From the NCBI GenBank assembly GCA_003615045.1, contig ML014234.1, forward strand, positions 1-56,114: a stretch of DNA of 56,114 bases. The letters are read 5' to 3'. Source of the DNA: Caulochytrium protostelioides (Eukaryota; Chytridiomycota; Caulochytriomycetes; Caulochytriales; Caulochytriaceae). Within the stretch, counting starts at the first letter, position 1. Each line of letters starts with the position of its first letter. Shown piece after piece: positions 8,001 to 17,440 of the stretch. Position numbers and translations under genes: made by a program. Below the pieces are notes generated by a model. The model worked only from the letters and a program-made list of their open reading frames with translations. It made no database searches and was not told the DNA's origin.

Positions 8001-10619
8001 ATGGTCATTATCCATGCGATCGTGGTCAATTCGGTCAAACTCATGCATCTCGATCTGCCCGGCGTCCATGTGGTGATTCCGGCTTGGCTGGACGGATTTA
8101 TGTATATGATCCAGTCGCCGTGGGTGCTTTTGCCCGAAACGACGCGGTGTGCGGCGGCTCAGATCCTCCTGTCGTTCTGCGATCTGCCCGATCATTTGTT
8201 TCCCGATGACATTGAGAACACGGACGATGTCCGGCCTGAGATCTGGCGTCGACGCGCTTTCGAGATTCTGTTGACCTTGTGCAACGAAGAATTTGTCTCA
8301 TCGCGCGAAGACCATACGGTGCACCTGATGCTCATGCGCGGCGTTGGAGTTGTGACTTTCGTGGAGGCCTTCCGCCACGCAAAGGTCCGCGACAAAAGCC
8401 TGCTGGACCGCTGTTTTACGTGTTTGCTGGATCATCTCACTAGCGACGCGCTCGCCGTCGTCCAAATCGCGGGCGACATCTTCCGCAGCCTCGCCATGAT
8501 GCTCCCCAAAACATCGATCGATCCGCTCGTGATGCGCGCCGTAATCCACCAGCTGGCGTCCGCCATCGACGAAACGCGCGCGGTCGCCGAGGCGAAGCGG
8601 ACCGCGGCTGCCGCGATGCAGGTCGCCACGCTGCTCAACACCCTCAAGGACTGGATCATGGCCTGCCCTATCGATTTGTTTTCAGATCGCAGCACGTCAA
8701 GTCTGATCTTCGAAGTCGCTGAAATCGCGATGAATTTCTCGCTCGACAAACCGGCGGTCGCCGCGGTTCCCGAGCGCCCCGCCTCGGCGCACAAGAACCG
8801 GCGCCTAATCTCTTTCGGGCCTGATTCGTCGAGTGCGGCCCAGAACCGGCGGTCGACGACCCAGACGCCGCCTGGAGAAAGCGAGCGGCTCGACAAGGAC
8901 GGGGCCCATGGGGGCGGTGCCCCAGGCCATCCAGAGCCGCATATCGAGGAGATCGAGAACACGGTCGTCCAGGCCGCCGAGACGTTTCTACAGCATATTC
9001 TGCACCACTGGAATCACTTCACGCCGTCGTCGATGCCGCCCGTCATCTCGTCACAAATCAAAGAGCGCGTGCTCACCGATCCGAATGCCGCCACCAACCA
9101 GCGACGGCAAGCCGATGATACCACGGACGAATGGCCTGCGTTTTTCTTCACCGTCAATGAGACCGTGCTCGTCACCATAGTGGATGTCTCGGCGTCGGGC
9201 GCGAAGGATCACGAAATTCGCATGATTACGCGCGACCAGAGTGGCAAGTATACGTGGGACGCGTCCCTGTTTTACGAATCATTTACGGACCGCGGCGCCT
9301 CTGACAACGAGCCCTCATCGAAGGAAGCGGGCGAGACGGGGTCAGGCTCACCCGCGTCGGCGGTGCCATCCTTGCTGCCCTTGCCGTGGGCCAAACATAC
9401 CTCCTTCTGTGCCAAAGCGGAAGCAGTCCGCCACGTCACCTCGAACTATCAGCGCAAGCCGCGCGTTCTGCCGCGGTACAAAAAGAACGCCGAAATCGGC
9501 AAAACGGATATGCTGCATGAGCTACTCGCTTACATAGGGACAGCGCACGCGCACTGCTTAACGGAAGGCCGAGCCACGCTGAACGAACCCGCGCGAACGT
9601 TGGCAGCGACCGAGTCGCTCGTGGCGGAGATCGGCCAAGCGATGGTGGAGCAAGCGCAGCACGAGGGCCATATCGCGCGCCACACGGACGCGTACGAGAC
9701 GCCCATCGCGACGCCCGCTGAAGCTGTGGGCGATCACATTCCGTTTCAGAAGGGTCGTCTATTCCTTTCGCATCTGGGCCACCTCAACTTCGATGGCCTC
9801 AAAGACGACTATTTTCATCTGCTGACGCCGTCCCCGAGCCTGTTCCGCGACCTGCGAGGGCTCGACCTCAAGGCCGGTCGCGAAGTCTTGAAGATCGCCG
9901 TCATTTATGTGAAACATGGCCAGGAGACCGAACAAGCAATTTTGCAGAATAGCCAGGGCAGTTGCGAGTACCAGGAGTTCGTCGCAAGTATGGGCTGGGA
10001 AATCGATCTCTCGGTGCATATCGGGTTCATGGGTGGCCTTGAAAAGAATCAGACTACCGGCGCCAAAGCGAATTACTTTTGCACCGCGGCTACGGAGATT
10101 GTTTTTCATGACGCCACTAAACTTCCCACCGATCTGTCGGACCCGCGGCAGGTCAAAAAGAAGCGCCACATCGGCAACGATCACGTTCACATCGTTTGGA
10201 ACGAGCACTGGCGGCCCTACCGTCCCAAAACGATCGGCGGCGACTTCGGCAACGCGATTATCGTCGTCACGCCCCTCCGGCATGACCGCTACAGTATCGA
10301 TATCCACCGGGATGCTTCGTTGCCGCCTTTCGGACCGCTCGAGACAGGCGTGATCGTGGGCAAGCATTTGTTGGGTCCACTTGTGCGCGCGACGGCGATC
10401 CACGCATGTCGCAGCGCGATGCATATGCCGGCCCACCGCCCCGTCACCGCGAGCAGCAACATGCCTGCGCCCGTCCCCGCGGCCGCCGTCTTGCCTCACG
10501 GTGCTCACGACGCCCTCGCCCAACGCGCCAGCGATATCCGCATCATCACCCAGCGCCACAAGGCGGCGCGATGGACCTACCGCAAACTCGTTGAGAATGT
10601 GTTCATGTCTGCCGCTTGA
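5070..10619 (+). CDS. Ral GTPase-activating protein, catalytic alpha-type subunit
   Basis: A 1849-residue protein in one exon. I chose the ATG at 5070 over the in-frame GTG at 5055. The N-terminus (residues ~30-180) resembles the helical start of RALGAPA proteins (KKA..LDDKLKAKQRL, then FF.EN). A long armadillo-like helical body follows, broken by a low-complexity Ser/Pro/Ala section at ~600-800. Residues ~1630-1790 form the Rap/Ran-GAP domain: GWEIDLSVH, GFMGGLEKN, then HIGNDHVHIVWNE, whose Asn belongs to the catalytic asparagine thumb, then FGPL and LVRATAI. Family knowledge: the alpha subunit acts with a beta subunit on Ral (Rheb-type in relatives) GTPases, and the fold is shared with tuberin (TSC2). 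The N-terminal match and lack of a tuberin domain favour RALGAPA. It is convergent with the Fanzor-like ORF. Confidence 0.88.
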   Translation: MASLLPIKGGSGMKPSGSLSELPLDEKKAEKHLKKARPFFDDKLKAKQRLSSLWTYIEATGDTEQQRFFAENQTAIATTVCDAFYYQIDKIRAKEKDRGLLVTGKEAAELLRILGVVQYIFRHLGPALPQASYADGLVGLLEVLLADTNHPRLRLEGFRLLLLLYARIGTAWTPIDGFYQRGVSLKALSSFILPDESNAEPSGAPGTPLATGPPYEASQADSRPRLTGNTHPPQPDDLVEIIEEILFNIVFWHEQAAAAAAASSLPWHETDEGVTLVFMWSLFCENCLSIVFPNSVYASQTYNVPIRAASMGPSYNDGLKLQYTFTTCPPQILYSLMNFLVRSVVCGVSPANDVVHPLRDLLLNNPTSCAWIHEVLGQSTLLPWLYGDVTRGAIQILRMWISPHELPTFLAESVSQNLSQTGSRLNETPILIRPTFMDLLCEEALSTLSYTDYLLKYFRFVGNIFVRRSCRESEQEMQKTVYREAIMLLRYWLSMTEMIPPATHGALLTTLREIQENVLGRNFPNDNLETIPEMVVETLVVAMIRLAHDNEAFWVGFRTTMIKSLHCDETVQVWSAHMQQLTHLLTVVRYRLNPRDDAEEHSSKGREERRGRGMLSQSSPRQRPQPTTQPSAAVLEPLVIDVSARGPKEPAVVDDSTKSTGHAPTDATSVRGTVSLAANDVKGSTESKSPQGGSRLAVVPETHSTELLKSHSHAKLEPIRLFKDLKLTVASMSTSPTEPAALNPTVSHPMPVLMAGGLNANTTMSTVHLNQYQPPPPIAAPFSPSTPSAVMPTLSTLSTRKISLFAASLVPGGPCAEFTQYTRLAWTGDGALHVWKNMLCSLGNINDIQIPTVHEHAIKTVVDVWDQLERIRLLQPFMEPDMPALFDFSLWIFEAADLMHVLYAPLAPATRTYHASRAAPATPIKGELLDKHPFMKGIAIAFGAMCRHMARRHDQFFPLELLAHFYRLLKAGLESKSMVIIHAIVVNSVKLMHLDLPGVHVVIPAWLDGFMYMIQSPWVLLPETTRCAAAQILLSFCDLPDHLFPDDIENTDDVRPEIWRRRAFEILLTLCNEEFVSSREDHTVHLMLMRGVGVVTFVEAFRHAKVRDKSLLDRCFTCLLDHLTSDALAVVQIAGDIFRSLAMMLPKTSIDPLVMRAVIHQLASAIDETRAVAEAKRTAAAAMQVATLLNTLKDWIMACPIDLFSDRSTSSLIFEVAEIAMNFSLDKPAVAAVPERPASAHKNRRLISFGPDSSSAAQNRRSTTQTPPGESERLDKDGAHGGGAPGHPEPHIEEIENTVVQAAETFLQHILHHWNHFTPSSMPPVISSQIKERVLTDPNAATNQRRQADDTTDEWPAFFFTVNETVLVTIVDVSASGAKDHEIRMITRDQSGKYTWDASLFYESFTDRGASDNEPSSKEAGETGSGSPASAVPSLLPLPWAKHTSFCAKAEAVRHVTSNYQRKPRVLPRYKKNAEIGKTDMLHELLAYIGTAHAHCLTEGRATLNEPARTLAATESLVAEIGQAMVEQAQHEGHIARHTDAYETPIATPAEAVGDHIPFQKGRLFLSHLGHLNFDGLKDDYFHLLTPSPSLFRDLRGLDLKAGREVLKIAVIYVKHGQETEQAILQNSQGSCEYQEFVASMGWEIDLSVHIGFMGGLEKNQTTGAKANYFCTAATEIVFHDATKLPTDLSDPRQVKKKRHIGNDHVHIVWNEHWRPYRPKTIGGDFGNAIIVVTPLRHDRYSIDIHRDASLPPFGPLETGVIVGKHLLGPLVRATAIHACRSAMHMPAHRPVTASSNMPAPVPAAAVLPHGAHDALAQRASDIRIITQRHKAARWTYRKLVENVFMSAA

Positions 10620-10694
10620 TTAACATCACGGCACGGGCGCAAATCCGATGGGCGAATGTACATCTCCAATCCGGTTACGTTCGGCGACTGCTTT

Positions 10695-11489
10695 TTAACA
10701 AGCTTGCAAGCGAACCGGCGCTTGTTTGTTCACCGCGATGCCCAACACGCGGCAGCGCGCAGCCCCCGTCTGCTCCATGAGCGGCGATCGCGTCACGGCA
10801 GGCAAGTCCTGACGCGGCTTCCATCCGCAGATCCAATACAGCATCCAGAGGTGATGGGGGTCCATCAGGCCGTTGGCCGTCTGGAAGACGCGCACGTACT
10901 GCTTGACCCGCGCCTCGAAACTTAGCCGGTGGTGGCTGCGCAGATAGGCCTCGTACTTGATGACGCCGGCAACGTCGATGTTGCTGTCGCCGAGGTGGCG
11001 CTGCGATCTGGCGGCCAGCAGCGGGTAGTCCCGATAGTAGTCGCGCACGTAAGGATCTGGCTTGGTGGCGCCCGCGCCGCCTAGCATGAGCTGCTTATAG
11101 AAGTTGTGATTGGTCAGGCCAGGCAGCTGGGCATACTTGGCGTCGCCGATGCCGTCGAAGCATCGCTTGAGCAGCCCGGACAGCGCGATGCTGGCGATGT
11201 GGTAGCGCTGAAAGAAGACCTTCACGCGCGCACGGATCGCGTCTCGGACCCGCCGTCTGTCCTTGCCTTGCAGGTACTTGAGCAGAGCAGCCTTGACCAC
11301 CGTCTCCGTTTCGTCCAGGCGCCGCTTCGGCTTCTCGGCACGGTCGGGTCGACGACGCTTCGCGGGGACGCGGACGACGCTGGTGGTGTCGTCGCTGCTC
11401 GTGTCGTCGGCGCTGCCGACGCTGACGCCCTCGGCGTCAGCTATTTTGATCAGAGCCGCGCAGGTGCCGGGCAGGCCACCGCTTGACAC
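10695..11489 (-). pseudogene. Free-standing Fanzor-like N-terminal half, probably truncated
   Basis: A 264-codon open frame with no ATG before about residue 134 (it opens on GTG), so the start is missing or spliced. It has a basic, nuclear-signal-like PAKRRRPDRAEKPKRR, then a helical region resembling the N-terminal part of Fanzor proteins: VKVFFQRYHIASIALSGLL, then LPGLTNHNFYKQ, then a Tyr-rich stretch, IKYEAYLRSHH and FEARVKQYVRVF. RuvC motifs would have to follow, but the frame stops 76 bases from the end of the convergent Ral-GAP gene. I infer a truncated mobile gene fragment or a domesticated N-terminal module. Identification rests on helical pattern only, so it is tentative. Confidence 0.35.
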
Positions 11490-11594
11490 GTAGCCGATCT
11501 CGTCGACTTGTCAGGGGCTCCTTTGTCACATGGCATACGATTGCTCACCGAGGTATTCACAGCCCTCATGTGTGAGATTATATATTCAAGCTAT

Positions 11595-13151
11595 TTAAAT
11601 GGCTGCATCCTCCTCGGGCTTGGCCTCGTCGGTCTGCATGCGTGCGATTTCGGCCGCAATGAGGGACTGGTCCTGGTTCTGCGAAGTAAAGAGTAGCATC
11701 TTTTCGCGGAACGAGAGCGCTTCGCCCGCAGCATTGGCTTTTCCCTGGATGTGGGAGCGCACGGTGGCGGACGCGTTTGCGTAGTTGTTGAGTGTTTTGA
11801 CCCACTGAGGAACGACGGGTCGTCCAAACAGATCCAGGTTGTTGTGGTCCTGATGCATCGCGAAAGCGATCTCGTTCTTGGCCTTGTCGGCAAGCGCTTC
11901 CAGGTAAGCGCGCTGCCGCTGCTCCTGCGCGAGCCTCTTCTTGAGATGCAGCAGCTCCATCTCACGCTCCAGCCGGGTGCGGTTCTCGCCGCCGGCGGGG
12001 GACTCGGCGTTGCGCGATGCGCCGTGGGCATCAAAGATGCCCATGGCATTCATGACCGCCGGGCTAATGTGGATCTGCACGATTTCGACGTCGTTCTTGA
12101 GCTTGTACTTATTCTGCAGGTCCACCAGCCGTTTTTCGACGGCTTGTTTCGACTTTTCTTCTTCAGAGATTTGTTGCTTAAGGGCCTCGATCTCGGCCAC
12201 GACACGCTTCTGCTGCTCGACCTGGTCCAGGGTCTGGTCCGCGGCCAGACGGTCAGCGAGCGCTTTCATATCGTCGACATCGGCCTTCATGGACACAAGC
12301 GACTCTTTGAGCGCGGCATGCTCGTCCGTCAGGGCGCGTAGTTGCTGCGACAAACTGGCCAGCTGCTTTGTCAAGACTTGTCGGTCGGGCCCGCGGGTCT
12401 TGCCAATCTGATCGCGCAACGCCTGGATCTCGGCCACGAGCGCCGTGATCGCCGCTGCCTTCTGCCTGACTTCGGTCTCCTTGGCCACAACAGCATCGTG
12501 CTGCTCGCGCAAGTATCCATGCATTTGCGACAACTGCGTGCTGACGGTGGTCGATCGCGGATCGTCCAGCAAGTTCCGGCCCGAATTGTGGTCAATGAAG
12601 TACCGTCCGACGATGGGGTCGCGCGCAATTTCCCAGCCATACGGCACTTCGGCCGTGTCGGCCGCACACTCGGCCCACGTGCGTTTTTTCCAATACGCGT
12701 CGCGCGGATCGACCCATGACGTGACGCGCTGCACGCGGTTGTAAAAGTAGCATTTGCGGTGCGGCTCCGACCACTCTTTGGACCAGCCCTCCGGTAGCGG
12801 ATAGCGTTCCGATGGGTTAGTTGAATCCACTGTCGCGGCGGCAGGCGTCGTGGATGCTGTCGTGGAAGCTGTCGTGGGTGCTGCCTTGGACGCTGTGGAC
12901 GCCGCCGTCGCTGCCGTCGTGCCCGTGCGACTGATGACGGAGCTCAAGCCGCCGGCAACGCTCAGGGGGCGGCTGGGCGCGGCGCTCGCGTGGCCCGAGG
13001 GGACGAGCTCGGCGCCGCCCATACTTGCTTGGCTGGCTTGCCGAGCGTGTAGCGAGAGCTGCACCATGTCATCGGCGAGGGTGTTTGTTGAGGCGGAGCC
13101 GTCCAGCTTGCGGTTGGCCAGTGATTTGACGCCGATCCGGTGCTGGACCAT
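11595..13151 (-). CDS. KIBRA/WWC-like protein: two WW domains plus coiled coil
   Basis: 518 residues from the ATG at 13151 (an in-frame GTG lies at 13187). After a low-complexity Ser/Thr/Ala leader, residues ~130-165 form a canonical WW domain (PLPEGW, FYNRV, TSWVDPRD). Residues ~180-215 form a second one (VPYGWEIARDP, YFIDHN, LLDDPR) in which the second Trp is Leu. Animal KIBRA has the same tandem spacing, and its second WW also lacks that Trp. A long coiled coil (~225-370) follows, as in KIBRA. The C2 domain and aPKC-binding tail of animal WWC proteins are absent. Family role: WWC proteins scaffold Hippo signalling at the cell cortex; whether that holds here is unknown. It is divergent from the RSPH10B-like gene. 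Confidence 0.75.
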   Translation of the reverse strand: MVQHRIGVKSLANRKLDGSASTNTLADDMVQLSLHARQASQASMGGAELVPSGHASAAPSRPLSVAGGLSSVISRTGTTAATAASTASKAAPTTASTTASTTPAAATVDSTNPSERYPLPEGWSKEWSEPHRKCYFYNRVQRVTSWVDPRDAYWKKRTWAECAADTAEVPYGWEIARDPIVGRYFIDHNSGRNLLDDPRSTTVSTQLSQMHGYLREQHDAVVAKETEVRQKAAAITALVAEIQALRDQIGKTRGPDRQVLTKQLASLSQQLRALTDEHAALKESLVSMKADVDDMKALADRLAADQTLDQVEQQKRVVAEIEALKQQISEEEKSKQAVEKRLVDLQNKYKLKNDVEIVQIHISPAVMNAMGIFDAHGASRNAESPAGGENRTRLEREMELLHLKKRLAQEQRQRAYLEALADKAKNEIAFAMHQDHNNLDLFGRPVVPQWVKTLNNYANASATVRSHIQGKANAAGEALSFREKMLLFTSQNQDQSLIAAEIARMQTDEAKPEEDAAI

Positions 13152-13849
13152 GGTGGCGGCGACAACGGGGGCGGCGATGCCGGGCACGGCGGTAGAATAC
13201 GTGCAGCAGAGACAATGATTCCACGAAGCGAAACGGAAAGCGGTCTACCACAGCGAGAGCACTAGCCTCATCGTCATCGACTGGGCAAGGAGACGATCGA
13301 GGACCACGTCGGTGAGTGAAGTCTTATGGCGAGATTGCGTAAAGCTCCATGCAAGGAACTGATGCCGATACTGAAGAGGCTCTTCAACCAGAAAAAACGC
13401 CTCTCAAACATCACGCCGATCCATCATGTTTATATGCCTAACATCCCCTGTGAGATTGCCGAGCTGGAGGGGGGGCTCGTTGCCGACGAGTCATCGTGCG
13501 AGTGACCCCGATCTGACGGAGTTTACGCAACACGGACACCTCGCACGTGGCCGCAGTCATGGCTGTGGCCACGACCATGGCCATGGTATGACCGAGCATC
13601 ACGCCGCCATGAGTGCCGTTGTTGCTGGCGCCTCACCCGTCCTCAAGCCATTGGGCCGGCCGCTTCAAGGTGGGGCGACCGCCCACGCGATCCCTGCGGA
13701 TCGTCCCGCGCCGGGAAAGGCCGCGTGGAAGGCCGCCGCCGCCGATCCGCGGCCGACAATGCCGTCGCCAGCGGCCTTCACGCGTGGGCCTTCGCGCGCC
13801 ACCGCGACCGCGCCCGCGCTCGCCGCGCCCAGATCGCCGCCGCCGTCGT

Positions 13850-13882
<33 letters not shown>

Positions 13883-14651
13883 CGTTGAATCCCCGCGACG
13901 GCGGCGGCGTCCCCCCGCGGCCGCCGGACGCGGCGTCGGCGGGATCGGCAGGCGCTGGCGCCAGAGGCGGCCGTGGGCCGTGCGAGCGGAGCGCGACCGA
14001 AAGCGACCACTCGGCGGCAGCGGAAGCCGACATGGAGCCGCCGCCGCCGCGCCGGACGCGATCGCTTTGACGCGTACGCTCGGCAGGACGGTATGGCGGC
14101 GCACCGCCGGCCGCGGCTGGCGGCGTCGGCCGCCGATCCGACGCGGCGCAGGGTCATCAGAAGGCTGAGTTGAACACGACAATCCAGCACAGAACCAGCT
14201 GAGAACCAGGGCGGGCATGAGTTCTCACAGGAATCCGGTCGGATCCAAAGTCGACGGTCAGTAGCTTGGAGCGGGAGGGAGAGACCACGGCTGCTGCCGC
14301 AGGTGCATGCTTGACGGTTCACCCTTGAGACGTCGACGCCAGCCACGGCCGAACTGAAGAAGGCGGTGCCTTCCCACCCGGCTCTCCTAGCTCCCCGTGG
14401 CCTCGTTGACACGCCGGTCGGATTCGCACAGCCGCTCGGGATCCCTGATCGCTGGCTGATCACATCGATCTCAAAATCGGAATCCCATACCGCATCTCGG
14501 CACCGGTCAGTGGCAGCAGCGCGTAGCAGGCCCTTGATCGCGTCCTTGAGCTTCTCCCCCCGCAGCGCGAGTACTCGCGCCGCTCACCGACGCTTGCTGA
14601 CGCCCGCCTGCGCCCAGGGACCACGCGGCTGCCACGCAGCCGCCACGCGCC
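13152..14651. other. 1.5-kb divergent intergenic region with a doubtful ORF at 13426-14070 (+)
   Basis: Lies between the KIBRA-like and RSPH10B-like starts. The only long forward frame, 13426-14070 (214 codons), encodes a His-rich stretch (GHDHGHG near residue 50) followed by Ala, Pro and Arg low complexity. Comparable frames exist on the opposite strand, as expected from GC-rich sequence without stops. I see no conserved motif and cannot support it as a gene. The section 13730-14100 is a CCG/CGC-rich simple-sequence block. Confidence 0.35.
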
Positions 14652-17252
14652 ATGCCCGAGCCGAACGAGGCCCTCGAGCTTACCCGGCTCGTGGTGCATT
14701 CGATCGACGCTGCCACCAACGCTGTCACCTTTGCCTCGGGCAATCGGTACGAGGGCGACTACGTGAACGGCTATCTGCACGGGAGGGGCAAGTACACCTG
14801 GGCCGACGGCACCTCGTTCACCGGCACCTTTCGCAAAAACCGCATCACCGGCGAGGGCGAGTACCAATGGCGCGACGGCACGTGCTATAGTGGCGGAGTC
14901 AAGCAGGGCATCCGGCAGGGTCACGGCACCGTCACCAAGCCCGGATGCCGGTATGTCGGCGACATCGTGGACGGCATGCCACACGGCCACGGCGTCATGA
15001 CCGCCGTCAAGGGCACCTACGACGGTGAGTGGGCTCACGGCGTGATGCATGGCCAGGGCGTGATGCGATATGCGACTGGCAACCACTACACGGGCCAGTG
15101 GCGCCACGGCAAGCGCCACGGCCAGGGCCAGATGACCTGGGCCAAGCGCCACGAGTTCTACGACGGCGCGTGGCGCGACGGCCTGCCCCATGGCTACGGC
15201 TACTACCGCTGGACCATCCCGCATATCAATCGCTGCCGGCTCACCTACGACGATGAGTACTGGGGGGAGTGGCAGAACGGAAAGCGCCACGGCGCGTGCC
15301 GCATGCGGTATGCAGATAGCCGCGTGTTCGTAGGCCGGTATGAGAACGACTGGAAGCAGGGGCCTTTCCTGTGCTGGTGGCCGTCTTGCCGCGAACTCGC
15401 GCTCGAGTTCAATCAGGACCAGCTTATCACCAAAATGCCACCGGATCTAGCGATGGGGTTCATTGACCAGCGCTTGGTGATCGACGATATCTCATACCCG
15501 CTGCTTGTCGAGGTCAACGCGGCATTCAGCAGCTCGCAGCATCGGCTGCTGCCCGTCTTTGCCCATCTCGCGGCGAACGGCCCCGTGTATTTGACCTCGC
15601 TCCATAACTTGATGCATCGGGCGGCGATTGTGGATCCCAGGCTACGGCCCATGTCAGAAGTCCCGCTGAACCGCGCGATAGCCGCCAACTTCCGCAAGAG
15701 TCAGGTCATGAACGAGCGCTATCAGAACCCCCACCGCTGTGCCGTCGCGTACTCACACTGGGACTTTATGCGCGTGCTCTACCATCACTACAGCCTCGTC
15801 GCGACCCCCGGCTATATGAGCTTCCGCGAGTTTCTTGATGCGACCACCGACGCGATCGAGGCGAATCTGAAGCATTGGGTCGTTCACGGCACGGACCTGA
15901 CGTCGTTCCACGCGTGGTATGCGTCCCTGGCGGAGACGTTTACGCGCAAGTGGCTCGCCGTTTTCGAGGAGCGCTGGCACATCGTCGCGTCCTATCATCC
16001 ACGACGGCTTGCAGACTCCGAGAACGACCGCACCATGACCCTCCGCGAAGCCTACGCGGTTCAGTACCTGGCACGCCGGCACTTCAACGCTCTCATGTAC
16101 CCCGAGCTCGAAAGCCTGGCGGCCCTGAAGCTCTTTGACCTCGGCACCGTGCATATCCCGCGGCGGTTTGATCTCGAAAAGGAACGCGCGTATCTGATGG
16201 AAATCAGCGGCTCGCAGTTTATGTATCTCATCCTTGACTTTGCCATTGTCTTCCAGCACTGGTGGATGCTGTGCAATGTCGTGATTCCCGCATTCGACGA
16301 TGTACCCCCGGACATCGCCCGGTTTGCGGCTGCCATGGAAGAGCATGTCCGCAACTCGGCGCGGGCCGAGCAGCTCCGCTTGACGGTGGAAGCTGAGCGC
16401 GCCGCCGCGGCCAGCGCAAGCAGCGCCCACACCGCTGCCGACGACTTCGACCGCCGCGACCCGCTCGCGTCGATCCGCGACAAGGACGGGCCCAAGGACA
16501 GCACCGCCGTCCGCGACAGCGCCGTCGCGCCCGCCCCTGCGACCGTCGCCAGCAGCGGCCTCACCGGCGGCAGCAGCAGCAACACGGCCGCCACGGCGGT
16601 CTCCACGCCGGGCGCCAGTGCGGCCGGCGGCTCGGCTGCCGCCGTCAGCAGCCCCGGGAAAGACCGCGAGGCGCGCACGCTGGCGCCGGCCGCCAAGCCG
16701 AGTAAGCCGCGGAGCCGGTCGCGCGACCAGCTGGTCGAGCCGGCCGGCGCCGCGGGCGCTAGGCCTTCCAGCCGCACAGCGACCGCGGCGCTCACGGCCG
16801 CCACCAGTCCGGCGGGGACGGCCGGCGCGGCGGCTGGGGCGTCGCTGGCGTCCGCGTCCGCGTCCGCGTCCGCAGGGGCGCCCGGATGCCTGACGCCGTC
16901 TGCGGCCGGGCTGAACCTGTCGTCGACCGGGCTGGGCCCGACGCGCGGGACCAGTTTGAATCCGATCCCCGCTCCGGTGGCGCCGCTGGTCCCGGGCGTG
17001 GCGGTGAACACGAACGAGCTGCTGGTGGGCGACCAGGCGAATTCGCCGTATACCGAGTACGTCGCCGATTATGTTGGCGCCACGAGCGCCACGTGGCCTG
17101 AGAACCGGGAGGAGCGGCTGCTGATGGCGCGCGAGATCCTGTTGACGACGGCCGACCGCCTCGTCGAGCACAACTTGGCGTTCTGGGCGTTGCGTGAGAA
17201 GCTCTCGACGACCAACAGAAACAACATGGACGCGGGTCGCGGCGACTTCTAG
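14652..17252 (+). CDS. Radial spoke head 10-like MORN-repeat protein
   Basis: 866 residues from the ATG at 14652. Residues ~25-260 hold about nine MORN repeats (pattern YEGDYVNGYLHGRGKY, then YDGEW..GVMHGQG, then YTGQWRHGKRHGQG). The specific order, with a longer repeat containing YGYYRW and then DEYWGEWQNGKRHG, matches RSPH10B. A helical C-terminal domain (~300-590) follows, also RSPH10B-like, then a disordered Ala/Ser/Thr-rich section (~600-800) containing an alternating Ala-Ser run. Family role: RSPH10B sits in the heads of radial spokes in the 9+2 axoneme and helps control ciliary beating. Its presence implies a motile cilium in the life cycle. It is convergent with the PAC2 gene, with under 200 bases between stops. 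Confidence 0.82.
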   Translation: MPEPNEALELTRLVVHSIDAATNAVTFASGNRYEGDYVNGYLHGRGKYTWADGTSFTGTFRKNRITGEGEYQWRDGTCYSGGVKQGIRQGHGTVTKPGCRYVGDIVDGMPHGHGVMTAVKGTYDGEWAHGVMHGQGVMRYATGNHYTGQWRHGKRHGQGQMTWAKRHEFYDGAWRDGLPHGYGYYRWTIPHINRCRLTYDDEYWGEWQNGKRHGACRMRYADSRVFVGRYENDWKQGPFLCWWPSCRELALEFNQDQLITKMPPDLAMGFIDQRLVIDDISYPLLVEVNAAFSSSQHRLLPVFAHLAANGPVYLTSLHNLMHRAAIVDPRLRPMSEVPLNRAIAANFRKSQVMNERYQNPHRCAVAYSHWDFMRVLYHHYSLVATPGYMSFREFLDATTDAIEANLKHWVVHGTDLTSFHAWYASLAETFTRKWLAVFEERWHIVASYHPRRLADSENDRTMTLREAYAVQYLARRHFNALMYPELESLAALKLFDLGTVHIPRRFDLEKERAYLMEISGSQFMYLILDFAIVFQHWWMLCNVVIPAFDDVPPDIARFAAAMEEHVRNSARAEQLRLTVEAERAAAASASSAHTAADDFDRRDPLASIRDKDGPKDSTAVRDSAVAPAPATVASSGLTGGSSSNTAATAVSTPGASAAGGSAAAVSSPGKDREARTLAPAAKPSKPRSRSRDQLVEPAGAAGARPSSRTATAALTAATSPAGTAGAAAGASLASASASASAGAPGCLTPSAAGLNLSSTGLGPTRGTSLNPIPAPVAPLVPGVAVNTNELLVGDQANSPYTEYVADYVGATSATWPENREERLLMAREILLTTADRLVEHNLAFWALREKLSTTNRNNMDAGRGDF

Positions 17253-17440
17253 GACTTCGCTGACTTTGCAGACTTCTCGGATGCTTCGACCTTTGGAGGG
17301 ATACAGCGAGGAACGATGGAACACAACGATGACGGTCCGCGCGATCGGCAGTACCCGACGTATCACAATGGCCCGAAAGATATTAATGAATGCATATCTC
17401 TTTCTCTCTATGTGAATGGATATGGACATGGGCGTGGATC

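Noticed and set aside
15753-17429. 558-codon minus-strand ORF opposite the RSPH10B-like gene
   Set aside because: Antisense shadow. The MORN and C-terminal domains on + are conserved.
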